Shown here: positions 36,001 to 46,700 of the stretch, in pieces
How positions within the stretch are numbered: the first letter of the stretch is position 1
How the letters are laid out: every line of letters begins with the position of its first letter
Notes under the pieces: model-generated
Seen by the model: the letters and a program-made list of their open reading frames with translations, nothing else
The model's database searches: none
Told to the model about the DNA's origin: nothing
Origin: Codonopsis lanceolata
Lineage: Eukaryota; Streptophyta; Magnoliopsida; Asterales; Campanulaceae
Length of the DNA: 64,000 nt
Assembly: GCA_013146195.2 (NCBI GenBank)
Contig: CM028379.1
Location: forward strand, 158,688,437-158,752,436
Direction: 5' to 3'
Program-made: the position numbers and the translations under genes

Positions 36001-39000
36001 ACTCCTTGCTGATGTGCGAAATAGTTCTGAACTCTACTCCATCCAATTCTATGCTCCCAGCTCCCCTGCTCGAGTACAACTCCTTGTTTGATTAGGTTAT
36101 CATCTTCTGTTACATTGCCATGAACCTTCAGCCTTTTAATCAAATTGAAATTCTTGTGGGCGCTGGCCATCCAATTGAAAAACCTTGTATTTTTATCTCC
36201 TTCCTTCAGCCATAAAACTCTGGATTTCTGTCTCCAACTGATTTATTCGCTAATCAACAACCTCTTAATTTCCATCTTTAACCCGTCTCTCATCAAAGCT
36301 TCATCTACCCCCAGCTCACCCTTACTATCCAGGATTTCCAAACGATCAATTTCCTCCATAACCACCTTCATTCTCGTCTCTATATTTCCGAAAGTCTCCC
36401 TGCTCCAAATCCTAAGGTCTGTTTTCAGCTTTTTCAGTTTTCTAGCAAGCCTAACACACGGCTTACCTGCAACCACTTAGGGGGCCCACTTAACCTTCAC
36501 CCATTTCATAAAACCCAATTCCTCAAGTCACATATTTTCAAATCTAAACGGGGATTTTCTTGTGTATACCATCACTCTCAAGTACGATCGGTAAATGGTT
36601 GGATTTCACCTTCAGAAGAGTATGCTGCGAGAAACCACCAAACTGATCCACCCAGTTTGAGGATACTAAAAACCTGTCTATCCTCGAGCACTTCTGGCTA
36701 TCCCCGCCTCTGAACCACGTGAACGAGTTACCCTCTGAAGGCAAGTCCACTAATTCCATTTCGTTTATGAAGGCATTAAAAACAGCTGAGGCGTGCATCA
36801 ACCCTTGAGTACCATTATGCAGGAAAACAAATCACATTGAAGTCCCCCCAACACACACCACGGAGAACACCACTTTTGTCTCACTGTTTTAAGCTCTTCC
36901 CATAGCTCTTCACGATGCCCATCCACTATTGGACCGTAGACCCCTGTAAAAGCCCAATTCCTTTCCATCTTTCACTCCTTTAAACAGGCAAGAAATGGAG
37001 TGAGAATCCTGATACATATCCAGACTAGAGAATGCTCTGTTATCCCACATCAACAAAATACCCCCGACGCCCCTGCTGCCTCAAACTGGACCCAATCTGT
37101 CCACCGATTTCCCCCCACACTGACCACCAAGCTTCTATCTATTTTGTGCAATTTTGTCTCTTGCAAACAAACCACATTTGATTTCCATCTTCTTCTAACT
37201 GCTTTGATAACCTGCCTTTTTCTGAAGTTGTTTAACCCCCGCACATTCCAACTGATAATTTTAATATTCATGTAAACATGTTACAAAGATATTTGAACCC
37301 TAGCCCCCTCGCCCCCCTCTACTTGCCATCCCTTTGGGGAATATTAGTTTAGAGCAGTAAACTGCCAATTTATGATTCAAAAATTTCTTTGGTGCACCTT
37401 CTGTTCGATGCATTGCATCCAAACAAAGGGATAGATAGAAATGACATGCAGCTTTCCAATGGTTAAATTGGAACATTGATTCTTTTGCTGCTTAGATGAG
37501 CGTTTAGGTGGAGATTGGAAGACAAGATCATTGATAAAAGAATGAAATTAGTTAATGCTTTGGAGATCCCGAGCATAGTTGTCAAAGTCGAGAGGCACTA
37601 AAAAGTCGATAGGTCCAATTTGAGGCGAGAGGCGAGGCGCTCACGGAAATAATATAAATATATATATATATATAGTTTAACAAATTTCAACAAAAACATG
37701 TCAAATAGATAAATAATGGGAATAAACTGGACATCAGAGATAACCCATTCTTTTTATTTTCAGTTCCAAATCCACAGAGTACATAAATAAAAAATTAAAA
37801 AAAAATCCGGCGACCAATTAAATAGAATTAGACCAAAAATATCTTGAAACTGGCCCAATCCAAAAACCAAGCAAGAGACTAACATTTATAGGCGCCGGCG
37901 AACAAGTCTGTGGACATTCGGCAAAAAAATTCCGGCACCGGCGCTTGGGGCGCGTGACTCCAATTCTGGCGATGGCGAAGGTACAGATAGGTTCGCCTAG
38001 TCATGGTGATAGCCAATCTGGCCTTAGATTGGGTAAAAAGTGAAGATCGGAGGCTAGATCTGGAATTGAAACTTCCCGGCTACCCTCGTCCGGTGTATTA
38101 GAAGTTAAAAAAAAAGAAAAAAACTTAAGTGAGCGACTTTCACGATCTTTTAACGCCTCACGACTTTCCAAAAGGCGCCAAAGGCGTTCGCCTTTGACAA
38201 TTATGATCCTGAGGTAGAACTGAAATGAAGGAGGGTTATGCAATCCTGCATTGTTAATACTACCATAGTGGAGCAGTTCTACATAGTGAAAAATTCTTGT
38301 CTTGAAGCTTGACTGTATTGGTTCTAACCTAGCAAAGTCCCCACCGTTGAGGGATTTGTTCATGGTATCGTATTAGTTGCTTCCCCCCCTCGCGTCCTTT
38401 TACCATAATTTACTTTTAATTTTTTAAGTAGGTCTCCTATACGACTGTAGTACGGATCTTAAATCGTAAGACGGAGCTCAACTCTCTCACAATTCAACCT
38501 ACCAAAACACGATGGGTCGGGTCATGTGGATCCATCTTACATAAAATACTCATAATTCCGTCTTTCCTAAGATTTTGCCTAATTTTTTCAAGTGAAGTTT
38601 TGCATTGGATAAAGGAATATGATCCATTCAATGTATATATACTAAATAGTAGCAGAGAATATCTGAAATCAAATACACCTGTTCAAATTCAAATCTGAAT
38701 AGAATTCCTAAACACGTTCATATTTGTGTGAACAAAACCTGTCACTGGTTATTTTATTTATTAACTTAATATTTATTTCCCTTTTCAGGTTTGACACAAA
38801 GAATTTCGACTGGCAGTCTCTTAAAATCAACATTGTTTAATCTTGCATTCTCTCAGTAAGTACAGTAAAACTCTAGACTTTTGTTCTCTCATTTCTAAAC
38901 AATTAAAGACTTTGAATATGTTGTGCATATCCATTCCTAGCTTCCTGGCGATATAAGTACCTCCGTTTCTATGTGCCTTCTTTTCTACCTTGAGGAACAC

Positions 39001-42000
39001 ATTGTGTTCTTAACAGTGTGTGAATAGTCTGTCATAAGTAGATCCTCATATTGCTCTTTGTTGATGATTATTGGGATGTAAAAGCAATCTTTTTGTTGCT
39101 CAAGAAATGAGTGCCTTGATATTGTTTTAATATCATTTAGTCTGAATTTTGGATGTTAAATTCTGCAGCAAATCTGGTAATATGAAGAAAGGGCATAAAC
39201 ACTTCGAGGCATCTCCACTTAGTGACAGGATCGTTTTCAAAAAGGTTTGGTACTTTTCTTGGAGTAGCTTCCATATCTTCTCTTTTATAGTTATAAATAG
39301 TTTACATTCTAATCGTAGCACTAATGTCCACTTGCCTTCATCGTTTTGCAGGTTAAGCAAGGACTGGGAGGGAATGTACGAATAATTTTATCTGGAGGAG
39401 CACCTCTAGCTCCGCATGTAGAAGCTTTTCTCCGAGTGGTGACATGTTCACATGTCCTTCAAGGATATGGTATTAACAGTTCCACTCCTTGGCGTTCACT
39501 TATAACTTTGAGTTGGTGATGTCTAGAATATGTCATAAATTATTTGATGACAGGCACTTCTTTTAATTTTTGCTTGTCACTGTAATATAGGCCTGACAGA
39601 GAGCTGTGGGGGATCGTTTGTCTCGCTACCAAATGAAATGAATATGCTTGGTACAGTTGGCCCTCCTGTACCGAATGTAGATGCATGCTTAGAATCCGTT
39701 CCTGAAATGGGGTACGATGCCCTTTCAAGCACACCACGTGGAGAAATATGCTTGAGGGGAGATTCCTTGTTCTCAGGGTACTTCAAACGTGAAGACCTCA
39801 CAAAGGAGGTCGTGGTTGATGGGTGGTTCCACACAGGTTTGTTGCTTATCACTATGGTCTTCAATTCCCACTTATTGGTTGACCTACTATCTTATCAATT
39901 TTTTGTTTCAGGGGATGTCGGGGAGTGGCAACCAAATGGAAGCATGAAAATAATTGACCGCAAGAAGAACATCTTTAAGCTCTCACATGGAGAATATGTG
40001 GCAGTTGAAAACTTGGAGAATGTTTACGGACTTGTTTCTGATATTGACTCGGTACGCTTTTTAACACACACACACACACATCGAATTATCTATACAGGGA
40101 CTATGCTTGAATCAGACTCTTTATTTGCTTTTGTTCTGCTTCTACTGAAAGGGAGAAATTCCTTTTTTCTTTCAATTATAGATATGGGTATATGGGAGTA
40201 GCTTGGAGTCTTTCCTCATTGCTGTTGTGAACCCAAATAAGCAAGCAGTTGAACGATGGGCTGAAGAGAATGATGTATCTGGGGATTTCGAATCGCTGTG
40301 TGAACATCCTAAGGTGAAAGAGTACATTCTGGGGGAGCTTACGAAGATTGGAAAAGAGAAAAAGGTGAGTTTGTTTTCTGGTGGCATTTTTGGCTAATGC
40401 AAGCATGTATTTTTCATTTTTGAGTACCCTACTGATTGTGGTTACTTGCATTAGTGACTGGGGATAGAGGTGACAAATATTTTCTTTTATTGGTAGAATA
40501 TGCCATCTCAAAATTTGTTCATGATCATGGCAGTTAAAAGGCTTTGAACTCATCAAAGCTGTTCACCTTGACCCCGTGCCGTTTGACATGGACCGCGATC
40601 TTCTCACGCCAACATTTAAGAAGAAAAGACCCCAGATGCTTAAATACTATCAGGTAACTCTTTCTATGACAGTTTTAAGGCATGCCCTATATTACTCATT
40701 TCTAATTAGCTTGAAGATAAGCTTGTTTATTTTCTGTGCTAACCAGTGAAACTTTCAAGATTGCCCATATAAATGATCTCCTAGGTTGCTTACTACCTGG
40801 ACTTTTCTGGTTCTCCCTTTGACTTATAGAGCATTCCAGAGAGCACTTAGCTCTCTTCTATGTAAAAGGATTTCTCATGCACATCTTGCTGTTTTCCTTT
40901 AAAAGATCCAGGACATATTTTAGATGGTTGTGCCCATTGGAGGATGGCATATATACCAATCTAGACCTTTCACCCTCCATGATCAATGTAGATAACTTGC
41001 ACCTTATTGGGAGCTATGAGGTGCTTGAGTTATTCTCAATTTGTTTACCTGAAACACTCTTGTTTATGTGCCCTGCATCTACCACTCAGGCTCTTTACAA
41101 GTAGATACAAAGACTAGTCCTTCAAGGGTGTTTGGGCTTACTGTTGGCAGAGTGATGAATATTATGATTTGGCGACAAATTTTTTTTTTGACATAATGCT
41201 GTAATTCTAATTTGTGTGGCGTAAATAATACTCCCTGACCCCAATGGGTGGGAGAGATGGCAAGGGCACTCAGGCATAGGCCTTGAGGTCCTTGGTTCCA
41301 ATTCTAATACCAACAAGGGGTCACATTTACCTATCAAAAAAATAATAACTCCCTGACCTCCAAAATCTGTCGCAGTTTTCATTCTAGTTTGTCTCTGAAG
41401 TTCTTAACGAAAATGACTAAATTTTCTGTTTTCATGAGTAAATCTGCTTTTAACATTGAACTCCGTGATCTTGTTTTTTTCTCTTGTTGATCAACAAGAT
41501 ATAATACTCACTCTGTCCCAAAATTATTGTCTTGTTTTATCCAGCACACGGATTAAGAAAAACAATTGGTTTGATCAACGGTATTGACATAATCCTACAA
41601 TTCTAATTTGTGTGACGTAAATAATACTCCCTGACCTCCAAAATCTGTCGCAGTTTTCATTTTAGTTTGTCTTTGAAGTTCTTAACAAAAATGACTAAAT
41701 TTTCTGTTTTCACGAGTAAATCTACTTTTAACATTGAACTCCCTGCTTTTCTTTTTGTTTTGTTTTCTTGTCGTTGTTGTTGGTTGATCAACAAGATATA
41801 ATACTTGCTCTGTCCCAAAATTATTGTGACCCAAACAATTGATTTGATTACTGGTGTATTGGTATAATGTGTAGTTTCCCTTAAAACTCATGTTCATGTG
41901 CCCATAGTTAAAGTAGGAAGAAAAAGTAGGGGTAAAATGGTAAAAATGTTCTAAAAAGAAAACCTACAAACTAGACAATTTTTTTTCAAAAGAAAATCAG

Positions 42001-42423
42001 GAGAATAATTTAGGGACGGAGGAGGGAGTAATAGTCTCATGAGTTGGGTCTCAAAGTGGCGATATAAAAGCAATATTGCTGCTCATTAGTGCGTGTTTTC
42101 CCAAAAGCAAGAGATAAAACCTTTCAATATGTGGTATTTGCCTAACAAATAGGGTTACTGGAAAAGAAACCTTACACTAATACAGTGTCCATCCACTGTA
42201 TTAGTGTATATATTTCACTAATATGTGCTAATAAGGAAATTTGACATAGGTAAATGGATGCATTACTGCTACTAGGGGGACTTGGTGACAAGGCTCACTA
42301 TAACAATGACTGCACTTCTTACATGTTAAGTTTTCGACAAGATGCATGTTGTGATTCTCTTTCTAATCACTTGCCTCCATAATGCAGAATGTGATTGGCA
42401 AGATGTACAAGGGTGGAAACTGA
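17094..42423 (+). CDS. LACS4: Long-chain acyl-CoA synthetase, LACS4-like (19 exons)
   Basis: Exons: 17094-17245, 17922-17985, 18158-18247, 18708-18764, 19661-19709, 19899-19975, 20269-20308, 20390-20484, 25498-25665, 25809-25919, 26019-26106, 38789-38855, 39169-39244, 39352-39469, 39591-39836, 39912-40051, 40182-40364, 40534-40653, 42388-42423. They sum to 1977 nt (658 aa) with every phase agreeing. The enzyme ligates fatty acids to CoA through an acyl-AMP, using ATP. Visible motifs: AMP-binding loop YTSGTTGDPKGV (229-240), LPLAHIFDR (275-283), YGLTE (417-421), and the LACS signature WFHTGD...IDRKKNIFK (up to residue 522). The C-terminal FKKKRPQMLKYYQ precedes a last exon of only 11 codons. 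Length and N-terminal GPVYRSIFAKDGFP fit the LACS3/4/5 clade, which is ER-associated; no PTS1 is present. The start has A at -3 and G at +4. Intron 5 is GC-AG. Introns 8 and 11 are full of transposons. I see no break. LACS4 versus LACS5 is not settled. Confidence 0.96.
18007..18078. repeat. Compound (CT)n(AT)n microsatellite in LACS intron 2
   Basis: About 12 CT units pass directly into about 24 AT units, roughly 20 bases after the donor of a 172-base intron. They make up a large part of that short intron, so length variation could affect splicing. Confidence 0.95.
19710..19715 (+). other. Non-canonical GC splice donor of LACS intron 5
   Basis: Exon 5 ends ACCTTAG and the intron begins GCAAGT. 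The acceptor ATGATTAG precedes GTGCTGGTGC at 19899. Only this join keeps the conserved DTLGAGAVEF reading. The next GT (in AAGTGG) would shift the frame. The donor otherwise matches the strong AG|GCAAGT consensus of GC-AG introns. Confidence 0.88.
20485..22490 (+). other. LACS intron 8, segment before the insertion
   Basis: Two kilobases of intron sequence without a supported ORF. A degenerate CA/CACACG repeat lies at 21308-21340. No transposon terminus recognised. Confidence 0.5.
22491..22942 (+). repeat. 5' LTR of the intron 8 element
   Basis: Direct copy of 24936-25384 with scattered substitutions and short indels. TG...CA ends are intact. The inner boundary is fixed by the primer site two bases downstream. 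Confidence 0.87.
22945..22956 (+). other. tRNA-iMet primer-binding site
   Basis: TGGTATCAGAGC, the standard plant LTR-retrotransposon primer site, two bases after the 5' LTR. Confidence 0.88.
23092..24393. mobile_element. Non-autonomous hAT element nested in the intron 8 LTR element
   Basis: Termini are TAGAGGTGGCAAATGGGCGG and its near inverse ending TTGCCACCTCTA. They are flanked by a perfect 8-bp duplication, ATCTTGAC (23084-23091 and 24394-24401). The 8-bp duplication and TAGNGGTGGC-type TIR identify the hAT superfamily. Subterminal regions repeat GGGCGGGC and TGGGCGCCCATTTA words in both orientations. The interior has no transposase. It contains a TA tract (23310-23340) and a TG tract (24053-24095). 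Confidence 0.9.
24053..24095. repeat. (TG)n microsatellite
   Basis: About 20 TG units within the hAT element. It accounts for the Val/Cys-repeat ORFs in this area. Confidence 0.95.
24936..25384 (+). repeat. 3' LTR of the intron 8 element
   Basis: Partner of 22491-22942. Ends CCCCGTATCA, then the TTTTCA duplication. Lies 113 bases before LACS exon 9. Confidence 0.87.
26150..27641 (-). repeat. 3' LTR of the gag-only element
   Basis: TG...CA bounded, about 1.49 kb. It contains a GA-rich stretch near 27110-27140. It differs from its partner mostly by indels of 1-4 bases rather than substitutions. Confidence 0.93.
27642..30131 (-). other. Non-coding interior of the gag-only element with a GC-rich block
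   Basis: AT-rich sequence runs from 27642 to 29200. A distinctly GC-richer block at about 29210-29760 follows, with overlapping open frames on the minus strand (for example 29214-29681, 155 aa, rich in Arg, Pro and Ser). The block matches no retroelement protein I recognise and could be captured host sequence. Confidence 0.5.
30132..31149 (-). pseudogene. gag fragment of the gag-only element (frameshifted)
   Basis: Two minus ORFs, 30649-31149 and 30132-30605, together resemble the C-terminal half of plant Athila/Tat gag. The first has a FPGQ...DPYSNSYNPGWWDQPNFS stretch. The second has KLEANQVEQ and the LPPFPGRF...INIPIMDVI stretch that precedes the protease in full elements. A one-base frameshift near 30695 separates them: the downstream frame is open across the gap in a different phase. 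The N-terminal capsid-like domain is missing, because the first ORF starts only about 45 bases after the primer site. Confidence 0.82.
31192..31209 (-). other. Primer-binding site of the gag-only element
   Basis: The complement reads TGGCGCCGTTGCCGGGGA, the well-known primer site of Athila/Tat-group gypsy elements, five bases inside the 5' LTR. Confidence 0.92.
31215..32725 (-). repeat. 5' LTR of the gag-only element
   Basis: About 1.51 kb. Direct repeat of 26150-27641. Confidence 0.93.
32903..37333 (-). mobile_element. L1-type LINE in LACS intron 11 (near full length, decayed)
   Basis: Flanking 12-bp duplication TTGGGGAATATT (32891-32902 and 37334-37345). The 3' end is a short poly-A (poly-T on the plus strand at 32901-32908). 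Order on the minus strand: 5' UTR; apurinic-type endonuclease start IISWNVRGLN (ORF 37050-37271); endonuclease C-terminal part (36544-36801); linker (36243-36476); reverse transcriptase (35570-36079, with FRPIS and QHAFVGDRQILDA); RT thumb (34762-35007, with LPGWRKQYLSKGGRMALIK); zf-RVT domain (33956-34363); tail (32998-33183). The frame is broken many times, so it is inactive. A second LINE fragment is inserted at about 33177-33830. Confidence 0.92.
33177..33830 (+). mobile_element. 5'-truncated LINE fragment nested, inverted, in the larger LINE
   Basis: Plus ORFs 33176-33499 and 33503-33727 encode a zf-RVT domain (FPWKTIWKSKVPARVAFFAW ... CRGD ... HLLLHC) and the tail VIWKERNRRVFD, followed by a 3' UTR and poly-A ending at about 33830. 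They are homologous but not identical to the zf-RVT of the surrounding minus LINE, so both belong to one family. The minus LINE resumes on either side. One stop (TAG at 33497) splits the two ORFs. Confidence 0.88.
37574..38204. mobile_element. Mutator-like MITE in LACS intron 11
   Basis: Termini CATAGTTGTCAAAGTCGAGA and its near inverse ending GCCTTTGACAATTAT. Flanks GATCCCGAG (37565-37573) and GATCCTGAG (38205-38213) match at eight of nine positions, the 9-bp duplication of Mutator-like elements. The interior is non-coding, GC-rich near both ends with GGCG/CGCC words. Confidence 0.75.
41505..42030. mobile_element. Stowaway-like MITE with duplicated internal segment, LACS intron 18
   Basis: ACTCACTCTGTCCCAAAATTATT at the left and AATAATTTAGGGACGGAGGAGGGAGT at the right form inverted ends of the CTCCCTCCGTCCC family. 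A block starting CTCCCTGACCTCCAAAATCT occurs at about 41350 and again at about 41627, continuing through GTTGATCAACAAGATATAAT in each case. This is a direct duplication partly inside the MITE. Confidence 0.6.
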
Positions 42424-42568
42424 GCCCCAACTGCCTCGCCTCTAATTGCTCCATGAAGGTTTTCCTCCCCTCGGAAGGAAACTGAGCCCCAACTAGGACA
42501 CATCTGTAACTCTTGGTTTCTTCTATTTCTGATATGTACATATTTTTATTGGTGAAAGCTTGAATGCT
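42424..42568 (+). other. LACS 3' untranslated region
   Basis: Sequence after the TGA at 42421-42423. GGAAACTGAGCCCCAACT, which includes the stop codon, recurs at 42477, a short local duplication. No AATAAA was found; AATAATTTATAAA near 42597 is the nearest A-rich candidate. Confidence 0.5.
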
Positions 42569-43581
42569 CTCATCAAAGTCCAAATTAGCGCAGCCTAATA
42601 ATTTATAAAATTGGACAAATTTTGTATACTGTATACATGCACAGATGCACTTTAAATTGATTATAGATACCGTTTCTGTTTTATATCTTTATTGCCAACC
42701 TGTTCACAAGCATAAATTTAAGTGAATACTTGATTGTCCATCAGAGGATTTATCACCCCCCCCCTCCCTTCTTTTTTTCTGCAGTAAGCCATGGTTTCTG
42801 ACAGCCCCCGCTGCAAGCTCTGTAGGCATTTACGTAGTTTTAAGTTTCTTCAACAACTACAAGGTTGGCTTTAGTTGAGCTTTCTTTGGTAAAAGTATGT
42901 TCAAATAAACATTCAAAGGTAACAATATTCACCACTGAACTTCACACTGAATCACGTCCCAATTGTCCATGTTTACGAGCCCAGAGTCCAATGCACGTTT
43001 CTCCTAATTCAAAACAATATTTAAATTCAACAAATATAGAGAATTACAGATCATGAATCCAAGCAAAACTGTATCTCATCAAAGTCCAAATTAGCGCAGC
43101 CTATTATAATTTATAAAATTGGACAAATTTTGTATACTGTATAAATGCACAGATGCACTTTAAATTGATTATAGATACCGTTTCTGTTTCGTATCTTTAT
43201 TGCCAACCTGGTCACAAGCATAAATTTAAGTGAATACTTGATTGTCCATCAGAGGATTTATCACGCCCCCCTCTTTTTTTCTGCAGTAAGCCATGGTTTC
43301 TGACAGCCCCCGCTGCAAGCTCTGTAGGCATTTACCTGGTTTTAAGTTTCTTCAACAACTACAAGGTTGGCTTAAGTTAAGCTTTCTTTGGTAAAAGTAA
43401 GTTAAAATGAATATGTTGATACTGCTCAAAGGTAACAATATCCACCACTGTACTCCACACTGAATCACGTCCCAATTGTCCATGTTTACGAGCCCAGTCC
43501 AATGCACGTTTCTCCTAATTCAAAACAATATTTAGATTCAGTATATATAGAGAATTACAGATCATGAATCCAAGCAAAACC
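42569..43581. repeat. 506-bp tandem duplication between the convergent genes
   Basis: CTCATCAAAGTCCAAATTAG begins at 42569 and at 43075. The two units run in parallel to GATCATGAATCCAAGCAAAA (about 43069 and 43580) with scattered substitutions and small indels. The unit includes TTCTGCAGTAAGCCATGG and a C-run. It sits between the end of LACS and the end of the LRR gene, and probably contains polyadenylation sequence of one or both. Confidence 0.93.
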
Positions 43582-43776
43582 GTAATTAACACCTTGAGTA
43601 TTTAAGTGATCACTATCTACAACGTATATTCCCAAATGATTCCTTCCATCTTTTTGCCAATTTGAAGTCAAACAGAACTTACTGTGACAGGGCATTCCGC
43701 ATTATCGCGCAATAGAAATAGGCTGCAGTAAGAATGATACTGTAACGCATACAATCTTCAAAAAAACAATCTATCG

Positions 43777-46700
43777 TCACATTTGCTGCTCCGGTAGCAA
43801 AGTACTTTTATCATTTGGAGGAGCCATCGATGCATATGAAAACTGCAATGACAGCAGCTCTTCTCTGCTATATTTCAACCTCTCATCTGCTTCAAAAATA
43901 TCAAAAGTAGAATCAGACACGACTAAAATAACTTCCAGCTGGTATTGATGTAACTAACAATTACTACACAACAATTTTGGGCTGCAAATGAGCTGCGCTG
44001 AGCCGAGCTTCAAGTGTTAGAGCTCCACTCTTCCATTTAATTGAGCTTGAGCTTTACTTGAGCTGAGGAGCCTTCATACTTGACTCAACTAGTTCATAGA
44101 ATTGAGCTCAAGCTCTATTCGAAGCCAAGTAAAACACACATGCATTGCATATTTTGTGATGACCACTGATTCGAGCAGAACCAAGCTGGGCATGTTTATA
44201 CATTGAGCCTAAAATCTTGTTCAAGCTAGTCATTTGAACGTGTTGAGCTTTAAACAAGCCGAGCTAGAGCCAACAGCCTTAATCTTACCTACAATGATTG
44301 CCTTTCCAGATCTAAGTGGGGAAACAGGAAGTCTTCTATGCTGTGAATCCCTCGAACTTCGTGATGAAGATGGACTTTTGGAGTCATCATGATCTGGAGG
44401 CAATGAGCGTATAAGTTCATGCTTCACTTCAATTTGAGGATGCTTCTGACAAAATGACAACAGAACATCCTCAGTCAAAAGCCAACACCCACTCAGGTCC
44501 AGCACTTTTAGCATCAATGGGGGAATGAACAAATTGATCCCTGCGTTGGTCAATACAGCATCTCGCATGCCGAGATTAATCAACTTTGGGATAGATGACA
44601 AGTGGTACAAAGACGCATCAGTAAGATGACCACTTTTGAGAGAAAGACAGGTAAGTTCTTTGAAGCTTGACAGGGGATATAGAGCACCATCCATAAGCTG
44701 GGTTTCCTCCAGATTCAGTCTTTCTAAATGATTGAGATTTTGCAGTGCCGTAAATGATGGAACCCATTCCGGTTCTTCCCCTCTCTGATGAATCAGACCT
44801 GGCAGTACAGATGAAGCAATTGTTTCATGGGGACTAACTTGCAGAAAATGGTTTTGGCAAACCAACTTCATGGATATCATTTTTTTCATGTAAAAGTAGT
44901 TCGTTTTCTGGTGTATACGGAAAATTGACACAAAAATGCCTTGGTCGGGTCATTTTCATTGAAACAAACAACAGAGAATTGCTTTGAACAGAGGTAAGTA
45001 GAATCAAAAGTGGAGAAATAAGAGCTTCCTTTTCTGGGAAATGACTTGTACAGCTCAAATCTGCAAGTCGTTCCCCTCAGAAGAATAGGTAATTTTCCTC
45101 TGACTAGTACAGTTTCTTAAGTTGACTCATTTTTCTTGAAACAACCAAACACCCAAAAATTTGGGAAAGTTTTTTTGGAGAATCATTTTCCGTGAAGCAA
45201 CAAAACCTAGTTATAGTTATGCATTCTTATTAGAAAATTAAGGTGACAAACTCCAAGACTCCGCTGCAAAATTAGTACCTTTGACTTTAGTACTTCTCAG
45301 ATTGAGAACTTTCAGGGAAGGCATCATGCCAATGTATGAGAGAGCAAGATCATGGGTCGGTGTGCAAGACAATAATATAGTTTCCAGATTTGAACTTTCC
45401 CAGCTAAAATTCCGACTCCAGCAGAGCTCACCCTTGTGTTGCTGAGATTTAAGAATCTCAAGTTTGCTCCAATGGATGCTATCATTTCAACCAAATCATC
45501 TCTCACCAAACTAGAACTGAGATCCAAATATTCTAATGCATGCATATGCGGCAAAAAGGAAATAGTTTGAAGAGAAGAGCTCGATAAATCCAAATAAGAC
45601 AGAAAACCAGTTTCAAAGTATGAAAAGGCTTCAGAAACATCTACGAGCGTGGCTCTGGCAAGAATAAGCCTTGTAAGACGTGCTTGATCACCTTTTCCTT
45701 CAAGCATAGAATGTATGGTGCAATTGCTCATGTCTAGGCACACAAGAGATCTCAAATTCGGCAACTTTGTAACCTTGGTCCAAGCTAGATTCAGGAAGCT
45801 CAATTTCGAAAACTTTGAGAGGATAGCAGCTCCTTGGTTAGATATTTCACTTCCCCAAAGATCAAGGTACTGTAACTTTGTCAGAACCTAACAGAACGCC
45901 AAAAGACGAGAGTTAATTTTAAGAAAGTAGAAACATAATCATTTTCTTGGGTTTTTGTGTATGTGCTTGGGGGTGGGGTGGGGGAGTTGGGATATAGAAA
46001 GAGTACTTGGCATATTAGGAGAAAGGGAAGTAGACGTAATTATTTGATGAGCAAAAAGGTACAGACTCTCCATACAGTCGAACAGAAGCAACCACCTGGA
46101 AAGTGGCAACCACATGGGATTATCTTCAGTTAAGCCTAGCCACAAGGGGGATTATTGCTAAATTCTATAAATTCAGTCAAGCGTTACTAAGCAGACGACA
46201 CAGAGGGTTTTTTTTTTTTTTTCTTAATTAATTTTTTGCATGAATTTTTGTCAATAGAGAGGGATTTGGGTAATTGTCAAAAAGGGTTTCTACTAAAGGT
46301 GCCACTATGGCTCAAGTAAACAAGAATCCGTTTGGACGCGATACTTACACTTTACTTTGATACTTTGCATGTTGGTGATACTTGAATAATTTGCAGAATG
46401 GAGATGTGTTTTGGCGTGATACTTTGCATTTTCACTTTGAGCATATTTCATCAATATATAAATATATAAGGGCTTTGCATTTTCACTTTGGATATATTTT
46501 ATCAATATACAAGTATAAAAGTGGGCCTACACCTTCAAAAGGGAGGTTAACTTGGGTCCTTAGCTCACTCCCTCAGGAACACACCACTTAAAAAATAAAC
46601 TGGAGCTTACCAACACAGGCCAAAAATTGAAGAGCTCCGAAGTAATATAAAAAATTGCTGAGAGTGAAGTTGGGCTAAAATTGAAACAGCCGACCCCCCC

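Noticed and set aside
44230..44931. 233-aa ORF as a complete separate LRR gene
   Set aside because: Its N-terminal part is intron sequence; only 44289-44798 is coding, as exon 5 of the six-exon LRR gene.
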